The translations under genes were made by a program, and so were the position numbers. From Intestinibaculum porci (GTDB lineage: Bacteria > Bacillota_I > Bacilli_A > Erysipelotrichales > Coprobacillaceae), in NCBI RefSeq assembly GCF_003925875.1, contig NZ_AP019309.1, forward strand, positions 2,232,001-2,296,000: a DNA stretch of 64,000 nucleotides, read 5' to 3'. The notes beneath the pieces were generated by a model, which saw nothing but the letters and a program-made list of their open reading frames with translations, had not been told where the DNA came from and ran no database searches. This document shows, piece by piece, positions 1-9,753 of this stretch. How positions within the stretch are numbered: the stretch's first letter is position 1; every line of letters begins with the position of its first letter.

Positions 1-1776
1 CATTGAAGAACCGGTGACTGAATTATAGCCATAGTGCGCCTGCCATAAAGAATTAAAGTTTGTCACATAGTAAGCTGACTGTAAGTAGTTCTTATACCAT
101 GAAGTTGAAGAATAAATACCAATATTGTTGTAGCCATAAGCTTTTAAGGTATTGGTAAACGTTTCGACAATGGTCTGTAAGTTAGCCACTTTTTCACTGG
201 CATTAGACCCCGTTATTAAAGCCGAAGTCTGCTCTAAATCTAAATAGATCGGCATCGTAAACTGACTCGTCTTATATTGTGATAAGTACGTTGCCAACAT
301 CGTCGCCTGGGCGCTCGCTTGATCTGTTGTCATCAGCCCGCTATTACTGCTGGCGTTCATATACCAGTAGACACCATATTTCATGCCGGCTGCTTCCGCT
401 TTATCAATATTCGTTTTTAAGTTTAAGTCAATGCCATCACTGTTAGTAGTCGATAATTTCTTTAACGTATTGCCGCCACGGATAATAGCGAAATCTACCC
501 CCGCTGCTTTCATCTTATTAAAATCAACATTGCCATTATGATAAGACACATCAACGCCAACTTCCACATTACCCGGATCGGTAATGGTTATCGTCATGGC
601 CGCATTATTTTTTGTATTGGTAATGGTGACAGTCCCCGCTTTAAGCGGCATCACTAAACCGGCTTTAGAAACTAAGGCAGTTGTTGGATCACTAGAGGTA
701 TAAGTGCCGCTTGATCCTAATGTCGAAGTGACTTTGATTGTTTGCCCTACAACCCCTGCCGTTGTCGTTGTGCGCACGGTATCAAATGATGTCTTGGGCG
801 TTGTGACTGGTACTGGTGCGGCTGGTGCATTGACCGTAACCTGTGTTGATAAGATTGTTGTCCCCACCTGGGCATTTACCGTTGTTGTCCCGGCACTTAC
901 TCCAGTAATGATGCCCCCTTTTACAACGCTTGCAACGGCGCTGTCAGCCGACGACCAAACCGCCGTTGCTTTACAGTTACGAATATTCACATCAACCTTT
1001 TGCCCTGCTGTTAAGGTTACGCTTGTCTTTGTTAAAGACATCGCTGGAACCGTAACTTTACAGCTATAAGCTTTGCCGTTGATCGTTGCTTTAATGGTCG
1101 CAGAGCCGGCGGTCTGCCCCGTGACCACCCCTTTGGCGGTTACCGACGCGACGCTTGGCTTACTAGACGTCCATTTAACTGTGCCATAAGCTTTATTTAA
1201 TTTCAGCGTTTTCTTAGCGCCAACATAAATCGTTGCTTTTGATGCTGATAACTTAGGATTAACAACTGTCACTTTACGGCTGTAACGCTTTTTGCCAATT
1301 TTCGCATAAATCGTCGCTTTGCCCGTTTTCTTGGCAGTCACTTTTCCTTTACTATTGATGGTCACAATTTTCTTATTGGATGAAGACCATTTCACTTTTT
1401 TCTTGTTGTAAGCAAGTTTTAAGGTTTTACTGCCACGGACATTTAAAGTGACCGACGTTGGTGAAATATAAGGGCTCGGATTTTTAACTGTCACAGCGCA
1501 GCGATAGGTTTTACCGCTCACTTTGGCCTTAATTGTCACCTTACCGGCACGTAAGCCTTTGACTTTGCCTTTACTCGTTACAGAGGCAATCTTTTTATTT
1601 GAGGAAGACCAGCTTACTTTCTTTTTGGTCCCTTTGATGGTAAGCGTCTTCGTTTTCCCTTTCACAATGGATGCCTTTTTCGCGCTGAGTTTCACCGCCG
1701 CATAGGTCGGTGTTAACTGCAATGACGTCATCGTCAATGCTAACGCTGGCATCATCCACAATGCTTTTAATCTCAT
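1..1776 (-). CDS. Secreted GH25 muramidase with Ig-like (Big_2) repeats, C-terminus cut by window edge
   Basis: The gene begins at ATG 1774-1776, preceded by the ribosome site AGGAAAGGA, and runs off the left edge after 592 codons. Residues 1-29 are a Sec signal peptide ending near TYA-A. Residues about 30-400 are roughly five tandem Ig-like modules of the Big_2 type, with recurring VTVKNP, WSSSNKKI and GKVT strings. From about residue 403 a glycoside hydrolase family 25 domain starts with DVSYHNG; later it carries IYLDLE, the expected catalytic Asp/Glu region, and a GIYSS strand. GH25 enzymes cleave the MurNAc-GlcNAc bond of peptidoglycan. The Ig stalk probably holds the enzyme in or across the wall. 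The role is inferred as autolysin or wall remodelling; the missing C-terminus could add further domains. Confidence 0.9.
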   Translation of the reverse strand, partial: MRLKALWMMPALALTMTSLQLTPTYAAVKLSAKKASIVKGKTKTLTIKGTKKKVSWSSSNKKIASVTSKGKVKGLRAGKVTIKAKVSGKTYRCAVTVKNPSPYISPTSVTLNVRGSKTLKLAYNKKKVKWSSSNKKIVTINSKGKVTAKKTGKATIYAKIGKKRYSRKVTVVNPKLSASKATIYVGAKKTLKLNKAYGTVKWTSSKPSVASVTAKGVVTGQTAGSATIKATINGKAYSCKVTVPAMSLTKTSVTLTAGQKVDVNIRNCKATAVWSSADSAVASVVKGGIITGVSAGTTTVNAQVGTTILSTQVTVNAPAAPVPVTTPKTSFDTVRTTTTAGVVGQTIKVTSTLGSSGTYTSSDPTTALVSKAGLVMPLKAGTVTITNTKNNAAMTITITDPGNVEVGVDVSYHNGNVDFNKMKAAGVDFAIIRGGNTLKKLSTTNSDGIDLNLKTNIDKAEAAGMKYGVYWYMNASSNSGLMTTDQASAQATMLATYLSQYKTSQFTMPIYLDLEQTSALITGSNASEKVANLQTIVETFTNTLKAYGYNNIGIYSSTSWYKNYLQSAYYVTNFNSLWQAHYGYNSVTGSSM

Positions 1777-1834
1777 TTCACAATCATTCCTTTCCTGCAG
1801 TTGCTATTCTATCATTAAAAATGCAAGTGAAACT

Positions 1835-1859
1835 TAAAAAACATCCAGAAACTGGATGT
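1835..1859 (-). terminator. Intrinsic terminator of the two-component operon
   Basis: An 8-bp perfect stem (ACATCCAG/CTGGATGT, 3-nt loop) is followed by a run of T on the minus strand. The stem abuts the histidine kinase stop codon, so it should end the regulator-kinase transcript before the muramidase gene. Confidence 0.85.
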
Positions 1860-3055
1860 TAAGAAACCGGTAAAATGACAATCATCGCTAAGGATTTCTC
1901 ATCACTGGTGGTGGCATGAATCTTGCCTTTATGCGCTTCGACAACACTTTTCGCAATCGATAAGCCAATACCGTAGCCGCCCGTTTCGGAGTTACGAGAC
2001 TTATCCGAACGATAGAAACGATCAAAGAGTTTAGGTAAATCTTCCCTTTTGATATTATCTGTCGTGTTATAAACCGTAAAGACTAAAAACTTCTTTTGCT
2101 TTTCTAAAGTCACCTGGATTTCACCATGACGTGGTGAATATTTCACGGCATTATCTAATAAGATCGTCATTAATCTTTCAATATTTTTCTGATCCCCGCA
2201 AAATGATAAATTAGGTTCGATCGTAATATGCATAGCTTTATGCTGCGTCTTGGCTAAAGACGCATAGGACTGCGCAATTTCCGCTAAAATATCGGAAATT
2301 GGAAAATCGATCATCTGATAAGTCGGATGTTCATCTAACTTTGATAAGAAGATCAAATCTTCAGTTAACGTCTTCATGCGATAAGCCTGATGCTGGATAT
2401 CTAAGACCCATTCATCATCACCATACTTGGATTTGAGTACTTCACTATCGGCATCGATAATCGTGATCGGTGTTTTCAAATCATGACCAGCATCAGAAAT
2501 AAAAGTACGCTGACGTTCCTGAGCGATCGCAAAAGGACGCACAATCCGCTTTGAAGCAGTCAAAATAAGCAGCGTGAAAACTAACAGCCCGGCTAGGGAT
2601 ATACTAATCGAATAAATGATTAACTCTTTAAAATTTTGAATTGATGTCGCACAATTTAAAAAGACAATAATTGTTTCTTTCTGATGTTTCGTTTTTGCAT
2701 AACGTAAATAGTCTAAGCGATTATTTTGACTTTTTTGTTTATAAGCCTGCATGCCATATTTCATCGCCTCACTGTTTTTGATCGCCGCCACTTTTGTCGT
2801 ATTCATTTCAATTAAATTGCCAGAAGCATCATAGATCATTACAAAATAGCGACTTTCATAAGGCACATCAGAATCAAACGTCACCGTGGTCCCAGTTTTC
2901 GCATAATAGGATGTTAAGGTTTTTAAAACATGATTTTCATTTTTTCGGGTCATATAATAGTTTGATAAAATAATTGTCGAAAGAAAGATCGCAACGACGA
3001 CTAATGAGCCGATCACGGCGATCTTCACAAAACGTTTTCTTAATTGATCAATCAT
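1859..3055 (-). CDS. Membrane sensor histidine kinase
   Basis: The gene encodes 398 residues. I place the start at the ATG at 3053-3055 (MIDQLRKRF), because it sits in an 8-bp overlap with the end of the response regulator; an upstream in-frame ATG would extend 22 residues deep into that gene. There is a TM helix at about residues 10-32, an extracytoplasmic sensor of about 125 residues, and a second TM near 155-180. The cytoplasmic kinase then shows the H-box GHDLKTP, N-box LLDNAVKYSP, F-box-like LFDRFYRSD and G2 box GYGIGLSIAK. The usual DxGxG G1 box is degenerate (YNTTDNIK), as in some Firmicute kinases. It should phosphorylate the neighbouring regulator. The signal is unknown; the wall-enzyme genes on both sides suggest an envelope stimulus, which is inference. 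Confidence 0.92.
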   Translation of the reverse strand: MIDQLRKRFVKIAVIGSLVVVAIFLSTIILSNYYMTRKNENHVLKTLTSYYAKTGTTVTFDSDVPYESRYFVMIYDASGNLIEMNTTKVAAIKNSEAMKYGMQAYKQKSQNNRLDYLRYAKTKHQKETIIVFLNCATSIQNFKELIIYSISISLAGLLVFTLLILTASKRIVRPFAIAQERQRTFISDAGHDLKTPITIIDADSEVLKSKYGDDEWVLDIQHQAYRMKTLTEDLIFLSKLDEHPTYQMIDFPISDILAEIAQSYASLAKTQHKAMHITIEPNLSFCGDQKNIERLMTILLDNAVKYSPRHGEIQVTLEKQKKFLVFTVYNTTDNIKREDLPKLFDRFYRSDKSRNSETGGYGIGLSIAKSVVEAHKGKIHATTSDEKSLAMIVILPVS

Positions 3056-3725
3056 CAGCCTGCTCCAGAGAATAGCCGGTATTACGATAGGCTTTGATCT
3101 TAATATTCGCATGCAGCGCATTCAGTTTCTTTCTTAAGTAAGAAACATAAGTCCAGACTAAGTTGGTTTCCGCATTGGAATCATAGCCCCAGATCTTTTC
3201 GATAAAAAATTCAATGGAATAGACCCGATTAGGATGGCTCATGAACAATTCCATCATCTGATATTCTTTATTCGCTAAATGGTAAGAGCCGACCGTTGAG
3301 GATAATTCATGACTTGAACGATCCAGATTGATATTTCCAACATTAAGAATATCATCACGCTGGGTATACTGCACGCGACTTAACACGCGAATACGCGCCA
3401 ATAATTCTTTCGGTGAAAAAGGTTTCGTCAAATAATCATTAGCTCCTAAATCCAGCCCGCGCACACGGTCATCAACGGATGAACGCGCACTTAAGACAAG
3501 CACTGGAATCATATTGGAAGCCGCTCTTATTTCTTTCAAGACATCAAAGCCGTTCTTTTTTGGCAACATGATATCGAGAATCATCATGTCATAAATATCG
3601 TTGGAGGCAAAGTCAATGGCATCCTGCCCATCATAAACAGCATCCACGCTATAACCATTATCTTCTAATATACTGCACAAGGCATGAGAAAGAGATTTCT
3701 CATCTTCCGCTAAAAGTAATCTCAT
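3048..3725 (-). CDS. OmpR/PhoB-family response regulator
   Basis: The gene encodes 225 residues. The N-terminal receiver domain has the acidic pair E7/D8, phosphoacceptor D51 (in ILDIMLP), S79 and K101 (LTKPF). A C-terminal winged helix (about 130-222) shows the expected SIEFFIEKIWGY and VSYLRKKL strings. The ribosome site GGAGG lies 9 nt before the ATG. An extended -10 (TGATATAAT, 3752-3760 on the minus strand) lies upstream, so the pair is likely transcribed from here. It is translationally coupled to the kinase by an 8-bp overlap. Targets are unknown; the flanking muramidase and L,D-transpeptidase are candidates by position only. Confidence 0.95.
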   Translation of the reverse strand: MRLLLAEDEKSLSHALCSILEDNGYSVDAVYDGQDAIDFASNDIYDMMILDIMLPKKNGFDVLKEIRAASNMIPVLVLSARSSVDDRVRGLDLGANDYLTKPFSPKELLARIRVLSRVQYTQRDDILNVGNINLDRSSHELSSTVGSYHLANKEYQMMELFMSHPNRVYSIEFFIEKIWGYDSNAETNLVWTYVSYLRKKLNALHANIKIKAYRNTGYSLEQADD

Positions 3726-3751
3726 CTGTATTCCTCCTCACAATCATTTTC

Positions 3752-3760
3752 ATTATATCA
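3752..3760 (-). promoter_or_regulatory. Extended -10 promoter element of the two-component operon
   Basis: TGATATAAT matches the extended -10 consensus and lies 27 nt before the regulator ATG. No clear -35 is visible; its place is taken by the T-tract of the preceding terminator. Confidence 0.5.
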
Positions 3761-3771
3761 GGTTTTGACCG

Positions 3772-3803
3772 AAAAAAAAGAAGATGTATGCAAATACACC
3801 TTC
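3772..3803 (-). terminator. Intrinsic terminator of the L,D-transpeptidase gene
   Basis: The hairpin GAAGGTGTAT/ATACATCTTC (10 bp with one wobble, 4-nt loop) is followed by eight T on the minus strand. It lies directly after the transpeptidase stop codon. Confidence 0.9.
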
Positions 3804-3811
3804 TCTCACTT

Positions 3812-5236
3812 TTAGTAAATAACTGTTGTTGTGCCAGCTGGGATGACATCATGGATATATTTAGCATTATTAATGGCTAAACGGATACAGCCATGCGATA
3901 AGTTTGCCCCTAATGTTCCATTATTGAGTGCCCCTGGTTTAGAAGCGATCTTATAAAGGACAGAGTGGAACATGTAACCATCATGAATACGGGTTGGATA
4001 CCAGCAGCGTGATGGATAAGAATCAAAGTATCTGGCTTTGACATATTTTCCTTTCGTCTGACCGATATGGAAGACACCTGATGTTGTCGGCGTTGAAGGT
4101 TTCCCAACGGTACATAAGAAAGAACGCACTTTCTTCCAGTTATCCTGTGAGCCTTTATAAATAGCTACCGTATGGGAAGATTTATTAACTAAGATTAAAT
4201 ATTTTGTTGGTGACGTATATTTCTGCGCTTTTGCATCCATACCTGTTAATTTACGAATGGCTGCCACCTTTGTACATTTACCAGTTTTATTAAAAGTATA
4301 TTTCTTACCATTTAATTTTAATGTTTTATTTGTGACTAAAACACCATTTTTTGAACCGTAATAGTACGCCCCTTTGACTTTGAATAAACCAGTTAAAGCG
4401 CGGCCTTTAACCCCTGCTTTACCCGTTGTTTTAAAGTAATAACGTTTTCCTTTAATTGTCGCAAAGCCAGTTTTTAATACCCCGTTAGAGGCAAAGTTAT
4501 AATAATATTTACCAATTTTTCTAAAGCTTGTAGCGGCGTTCCCACTGACTAAATAATAGTTTTTCTTGTTGTAAGTAAACCATTTTGTAGCCGTTGATTT
4601 CACCCCTTTGGTGAAATAAGCATAAGCATTATTAACCGCAAACATCCCTGTCGCTAAATGACCATCTTCATCTAAATAGACATTGATATCACCTTTGGCG
4701 GCGTAAGCGCTCTTCACAATTGTCCCTTCTGGGCCATAGAACTGATCCTTATACCAGGTATTGACGGCTTTTGCGCCATCTTTAAAATAATAGGTTTCTC
4801 CCTTAATGGTTTTGACGCCATTTTCATAACGAACGCCCTGATCACCATAGTAAGCATTGCCTTCCCAGGTATTGACGACTTTCACGCCATTTACGAAGAA
4901 ATAATGATCTTTCCCTTTGACGCTGTGGTCACCATCTTCTAAACGGATCCCCTTTAAATTAAAGTAAGAATCACCAACCCATGCACTTTTCACCATCACA
5001 CCGGTTGTTTCATCAAAATAATAGTTATGTCCATCAATGGTCACTAAGCCTTTTTTCTGCACCCCATTTTCATAGTAAGTGCCATCAGCCTGTAACCCAT
5101 TTTTTACTGTTTCTGTTGTCGTTGTTGTTGTAGCTGTATCAGCGGTATCTGCGCCCTGCGCAAAGACCGGATTGAACGCTGGTGTGATCACCATCGCAGC
5201 GATTAAACCAGACATCATTGCTTTCTTAATCTGCAT
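3812..5236 (-). CDS. Secreted L,D-transpeptidase with wall-binding repeats
   Basis: The gene encodes 474 residues. The signal peptide covers residues 1-27 (cleavage near VFA-QG), followed by a short Thr-rich linker. About 13 short aromatic/Gly repeats (YYFDETTG, YYFKDGAK and similar) span residues 50-325. These resemble the choline/glucan-binding repeat family and should bind wall polymer. The C-terminal YkuD domain (about 345-474) has the catalytic motif SHGCIR with its nucleophilic Cys. The enzyme should form 3-3 crosslinks in peptidoglycan or attach proteins to it. A minus-strand -10 (TATAAT at 5261-5266) and ribosome site AAGGAGG lie upstream, so it has its own promoter even though it follows the Wadjet operon by only 50 bp. 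It is monocistronic, with its own terminator. Confidence 0.93.
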   Translation of the reverse strand: MQIKKAMMSGLIAAMVITPAFNPVFAQGADTADTATTTTTTETVKNGLQADGTYYENGVQKKGLVTIDGHNYYFDETTGVMVKSAWVGDSYFNLKGIRLEDGDHSVKGKDHYFFVNGVKVVNTWEGNAYYGDQGVRYENGVKTIKGETYYFKDGAKAVNTWYKDQFYGPEGTIVKSAYAAKGDINVYLDEDGHLATGMFAVNNAYAYFTKGVKSTATKWFTYNKKNYYLVSGNAATSFRKIGKYYYNFASNGVLKTGFATIKGKRYYFKTTGKAGVKGRALTGLFKVKGAYYYGSKNGVLVTNKTLKLNGKKYTFNKTGKCTKVAAIRKLTGMDAKAQKYTSPTKYLILVNKSSHTVAIYKGSQDNWKKVRSFLCTVGKPSTPTTSGVFHIGQTKGKYVKARYFDSYPSRCWYPTRIHDGYMFHSVLYKIASKPGALNNGTLGANLSHGCIRLAINNAKYIHDVIPAGTTTVIY

Positions 5237-5286
5237 GTATATGCCTCCTTAACGGAGCCTATTATAAAACATCACTTATGAAATTA

Positions 5287-8200
5287 CTAGAGGTTTGCCC
5301 CATTTTTTATGAGGTTGGTAATCGTTAAATGACTTTCTTCCATGATGACATGCGTGCCTTTATGCACTTCTTCACTGGCGATCAGCTTTTTCTTGTCCGG
5401 CTGAAGCGCTGATGGCTGCAGTTTTAAAACATAGATATTGTCATAACATGAACGAATCGTTTCATCATCATGAGCGGTCAAAGAAATTAACTGAATATTA
5501 TTTTTCTTCGCAATTTCCATCATCGGCTTTAATAAGTGCACCGCACTGGCTTTGCCAAACGGGTTATCCATAATAAGCACTTTTCCATCATTTTTCGACG
5601 CAAAGAAATCAGTATCGTTATAGCGCATATAATAGAGCAATGAAGCTAAGACAATAAATGAGGTTAAGAACGTTTCCCCATCAGAGAACTTCGTGATCGC
5701 CTCCTGCCAGTGAATCGGCTGCATAGAGGTAGAGGCGGATGTAACTTTGCAGATTTTAATCGTTAAATCATGAAGATCAACAGCATGTTCAAACAAATTG
5801 GCCGTTGTTAAACGATTACGAACATATTCATGCAGACTCTTATTTTTCCCAGCAAGTTCCTCCTGATAGGCCTTGACACCGCCTTCACATAAATCATTAT
5901 AAAAATCATCAATATGCGTATAATTAAAGGATTCCTGTCCGCTTTGGTTCACATCATCCCACTTTGGCAAGTGAATCATTAACATTTTATGCGAACGCTC
6001 CCCAAGCGTAATCGTTGAATGACTATCAATCTTATCGACTTCCTCATAAAGCATATGGGCATAGTTATACAAACTATCAACATGTTCTTTCTTTTGTTTC
6101 GCTAACATGTCCATCGTCGCTACTAACGCTTCAGTATACTGATGGAAACTGTGAACCACCTGGGTGATCGCTAACGTTAATAAAGAGTAATCATTTTGGT
6201 TCATCGCATCATCTAAAGCTTTGTTAATGGCATTGAGACTACGGACAAAGATATCTTTACGATAAGCAGGATTATGACGCGTATCATCAAAGATTCGGAC
6301 AAACATCGTCATTTTCGTATTACGCTCTTCTTTCGCCTTTTCATACGTCGTTTTTAACATGCTAGATGTGCTTAACAAATTTTCATCAGCGAGTAATGTC
6401 AGATCTTCTTCATAAGGTGTCGCTCCTTCGCCCTGATAGACATCTAAAGACGTGAGAATCCGATTCATTAATTCATAACGCTTCTGCAAACGATTTAATG
6501 TCTCTTCTTCCTGCTTGATTTGCGCACGCAAACGCTGACGGCTTTGCGCGTAATCCTGCGGTTTAATCTCATCCTCACTTAATGGCGTTTTCCCGGGCCA
6601 TTTCTCCCGCAAGGTATTGACAATTGTTTCTTTCTTTGCTTCAAGGCGCCCCGTTTTCTTTTCTTCCTGCGCAACGCGTTTGCGTAAATCTTCTAACAAA
6701 CGATCTAGCGTTTTCTTTTGCGTTGTCAGATGCAGCGTTTTTTCGCGATCATAAGTCACATATACATAATCATCTTCATTTAGTCCATAACGGGTCACTA
6801 AAGATGTTAAGTTATCGATTTCCTGCTCATGCCGATGCAGACATTCCGCTAAACGCTCTTCTAGGTCTTTACGTTCATGTGATAAGCGCTGATCTAAGGC
6901 TAAGAAACGCGTTTCCATCTCTTCTACGCTGGTATAAGGAACATCTTTTTCTTCCTTCGTATACCCTTGATAGCTCTGTGCTTTTAAGCGTAAATCATGT
7001 AAGGTATTTTTCAGGTTATAGATATCATCTGTTAATCGACTACTCTTCTCACTTAATAACTGTTCCTGTTTTTGCTCCTCATCATACTGATTTTCTAAAC
7101 GCGCTTTTTCACTCAAATCACGGCTGATGGCATCCTTGCGTTTGACATATTCAGCGTAATCACCACATAATTCCTCAAAGGCTTTCAAGGCCGTTTCTAA
7201 ATCTTTCAAATGCAGCGCTAAAGCCTGCATTTCACGATTATAATCCTCAATCATCTGCCCGGCTTCTTTGAACTCTTCCTGAATTTTCACGCCTTGTGCT
7301 TGTAACGCCTGCTGTTTCTCTTCTAACGAGGCTAAAACACGCTCGCTTTCCGCCATGGTCTCGCTGCTTAAATCCTGTGAAGACAGTTTAACTTTCATCG
7401 CCTGGAAGTGCTCTAACTCATTATTCATCGTATTTTGTTTATCTTCATAGCGTGCACGTTTCGCTGCTAATGAGGCCATCACCTTGCCTAACTCTTCCGC
7501 AATTAATAACTTTTCATCAAAAAGCATATAGAAAGAGGTATCCTGCAAGGTATAAAAGATATCCTGATCAGCCTTCTTACGGCTTTGCAGGGCTTCATAA
7601 GTAATAAAAGGAATCGGTTCCTCACTATAGAGATCAGCACCGTTTTGCATCATATCTTTCAGCATCGCTAAGTCCTGGGCACTGATGACGATGGCATAAG
7701 GTAAAAACGGATGGGCTTCAATCAGTTTATGACGCACCTTTTCACTTGATGTCGCCATCTTTAACCACTGACCGCCATATTCATAGTTAATCCCATGATC
7801 TTCTAACAGTTTTTTCAAAGCATCCGGTAATACGACATTCTGCCCTGTTTCTAAACGTGAAATACGACTATCAATATTGTGAATATCTAAACTGCATAAG
7901 GCAATCTCCTGACTTTTCTCATTCATCTTTAACACTAAGGCTTGATTGATCTTTTCCCGATCATAGACATCTTCACTCGCCAAATCCACATATCTTAACA
8001 TCTTGAGACGTTCCTGCTTTTGTAAGTCTAATGCCTCTTGACGCTGCTTTGCTTCGTGTTGATCAATCATCACTTTCGTCATTTCCTGGGCATTGCTTTC
8101 TTTTCTTTTCGTCAGATGTTCCTGTTTACTTTTGGTTTTCACCAGCGCCACGCGCATTTCTTCCTGGCGGGACTGATGCTTTGTCATCCTCGCTTGAAAA

Positions 8201-9753
8201 TCGGCCTTTTCGCTTTCTAAAAAGCCCTCTTCATAAAGACCATTTAATAAACGCGTATAATGCTTATCATAACGTTTATTAAAGCGCGCTTCCCGGTGAT
8301 CATAATCTTTTTGGCGACTCATCAGTGAAGCGATCCGGCTTTCAACCTGCGCTAACGCTTTTTGTGATTGCCGTAAGTCTTCTTTCACCTTTTGCTGTTT
8401 TTCTTTCGTTTGCGCCCTTTCGCTTTGCGCATTTGTGAGCTGCTGCTTTATCTGCGCACTAGCGCCTTGATAATACGTCTGTAAGTGATAGCCTAAACCA
8501 TCATGTTCTTTTTCTAGAGGTGCCCGGTCTTTTTTCGCATAATCCATTTCATACTGAATTTTCTCTAAAGCCGTTTTCGCTTCAGCTACGCGCGCATAAG
8601 CCTGCGCCGTTTCCTGAATATGAATCTGGTCATTTGTCTCTTCCCGTTTGCGCGTTGTCTCCACTTCTTCGGTTTGCACCTTTGTTAAAGCATCATTTTG
8701 TGCTAATAACGCTTTACTGGCGGTAATCAGTTCATAACTCTTTTCTTCAAAATCCAGATCATCTTGCTGCTGATGCAAATCATCAATCTCATCAGATTGT
8801 TTTAAAACAGCTTTATTTTGGTCAACAGATGCATTATTCAACGCCTCTTTAAAACCTAAGATCGTATGATAATCATCCTGTTCCTGACGCCATTTTTCAT
8901 ACAGATCATGACCTTTATCCTGCATCTTGGATAAATCATTTTCAAAGCTTTGCGCCTGATTGTTTTCTTCAATCTTGCTGGCATTTTGAAAACATTGGGT
9001 GATATACGCTTCCGTCATTTCCTGGAACTTCGTCATATGACTCGTTTCGGTATTGAGTTTATCTTCCACCGCCGGCAGTAAGACCTTTTTTAATAAATCC
9101 GGAGCTGTCGTACAATCACTAAACATCTTGACTACTCCTGATTCATCTTCATTGATCTTATGAATAATGCTTTCCCATTCTTTTGGCGGAATCTTATTTT
9201 CATCGAGTTTTTCAAAATACTTTCTCGCCTGACGATTTTCATTCATGTCATAGACAAACATCTTATGACGATCGCGATACTTATTGAAAAGATCTTTGCC
9301 TTTCTGATAGGTAATTGGCTGACGTTTTTTCGTTTCAATGACTGGAATATGACGAATATCATATTCTGCCCCATCGCGATATTCCCCGATGAAGTTCCAC
9401 ATTTTTAATGATTCCCCTTCATTAATAGAACCTGGCATGCGGTAAACCATCGCCCCCGTCATGACTTTACTGACGCCATCATCGCGCAGCCATTCCACCA
9501 TCAAAAAGGAAGGGCGATGATTAACGGTAAAGAAATCGCCAAAAGGTCGGTCTTTTCCGCCCTGGTTGACGTTACGGTAACGTTTATGGACAAACAAAGC
9601 AGTAATTAACTGAATCAATGTCGATTTTCCCCCGCCGTTCGTTAAATTGATCAAAGTATTTTCTCCGTTGGCTTCAATCATCAGATCATCGATCTGGTTC
9701 AAGTCATGGTTATAATGTAAGTTAATAATACGAATGGCATTGATCTTACTCAT
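5287..9753 (-). CDS. jetC: Wadjet SMC-like ATPase JetC (MukB/MksB type)
   Basis: The gene encodes 1488 residues. The start is the ATG at 9751-9753 (MSKINAIRI) with GGAGG 6 nt upstream; an ATG 15 codons earlier lies inside jetB and lacks such a site. The N-terminal head has a Gly-rich Walker A (LTNGGGKST, about 37-45). Two long coiled-coil arms (about 250-620 and 760-1190) flank a hinge-like section. The C-terminal head has the signature FSDGE (about 1356) and Walker B LIMDNPFG (about 1393-1400). Known Wadjet JetC proteins form the loop-extruding ATPase that measures small circular DNA before JetD cuts it. Asn replaces the usual Walker B glutamate. It is last in the jetD-jetA-jetB-jetC operon, overlapping jetB by 8 bp. 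Confidence 0.9.
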   Translation of the reverse strand: MSKINAIRIINLHYNHDLNQIDDLMIEANGENTLINLTNGGGKSTLIQLITALFVHKRYRNVNQGGKDRPFGDFFTVNHRPSFLMVEWLRDDGVSKVMTGAMVYRMPGSINEGESLKMWNFIGEYRDGAEYDIRHIPVIETKKRQPITYQKGKDLFNKYRDRHKMFVYDMNENRQARKYFEKLDENKIPPKEWESIIHKINEDESGVVKMFSDCTTAPDLLKKVLLPAVEDKLNTETSHMTKFQEMTEAYITQCFQNASKIEENNQAQSFENDLSKMQDKGHDLYEKWRQEQDDYHTILGFKEALNNASVDQNKAVLKQSDEIDDLHQQQDDLDFEEKSYELITASKALLAQNDALTKVQTEEVETTRKREETNDQIHIQETAQAYARVAEAKTALEKIQYEMDYAKKDRAPLEKEHDGLGYHLQTYYQGASAQIKQQLTNAQSERAQTKEKQQKVKEDLRQSQKALAQVESRIASLMSRQKDYDHREARFNKRYDKHYTRLLNGLYEEGFLESEKADFQARMTKHQSRQEEMRVALVKTKSKQEHLTKRKESNAQEMTKVMIDQHEAKQRQEALDLQKQERLKMLRYVDLASEDVYDREKINQALVLKMNEKSQEIALCSLDIHNIDSRISRLETGQNVVLPDALKKLLEDHGINYEYGGQWLKMATSSEKVRHKLIEAHPFLPYAIVISAQDLAMLKDMMQNGADLYSEEPIPFITYEALQSRKKADQDIFYTLQDTSFYMLFDEKLLIAEELGKVMASLAAKRARYEDKQNTMNNELEHFQAMKVKLSSQDLSSETMAESERVLASLEEKQQALQAQGVKIQEEFKEAGQMIEDYNREMQALALHLKDLETALKAFEELCGDYAEYVKRKDAISRDLSEKARLENQYDEEQKQEQLLSEKSSRLTDDIYNLKNTLHDLRLKAQSYQGYTKEEKDVPYTSVEEMETRFLALDQRLSHERKDLEERLAECLHRHEQEIDNLTSLVTRYGLNEDDYVYVTYDREKTLHLTTQKKTLDRLLEDLRKRVAQEEKKTGRLEAKKETIVNTLREKWPGKTPLSEDEIKPQDYAQSRQRLRAQIKQEEETLNRLQKRYELMNRILTSLDVYQGEGATPYEEDLTLLADENLLSTSSMLKTTYEKAKEERNTKMTMFVRIFDDTRHNPAYRKDIFVRSLNAINKALDDAMNQNDYSLLTLAITQVVHSFHQYTEALVATMDMLAKQKKEHVDSLYNYAHMLYEEVDKIDSHSTITLGERSHKMLMIHLPKWDDVNQSGQESFNYTHIDDFYNDLCEGGVKAYQEELAGKNKSLHEYVRNRLTTANLFEHAVDLHDLTIKICKVTSASTSMQPIHWQEAITKFSDGETFLTSFIVLASLLYYMRYNDTDFFASKNDGKVLIMDNPFGKASAVHLLKPMMEIAKKNNIQLISLTAHDDETIRSCYDNIYVLKLQPSALQPDKKKLIASEEVHKGTHVIMEESHLTITNLIKNGANL

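Noticed and set aside
704-1069. Plus-strand Val/Thr-rich frame of 121 codons
   Set aside because: It is antisense to the Ig-like repeats of the muramidase gene; the repetitive Thr/Val codons there keep the opposite strand open by composition.
6624-7127. Plus-strand frame of 167 codons inside jetC
   Set aside because: It is antisense to a coiled-coil region rich in Lys/Glu/Leu codons, which often leaves long open opposite frames; no ribosome site.
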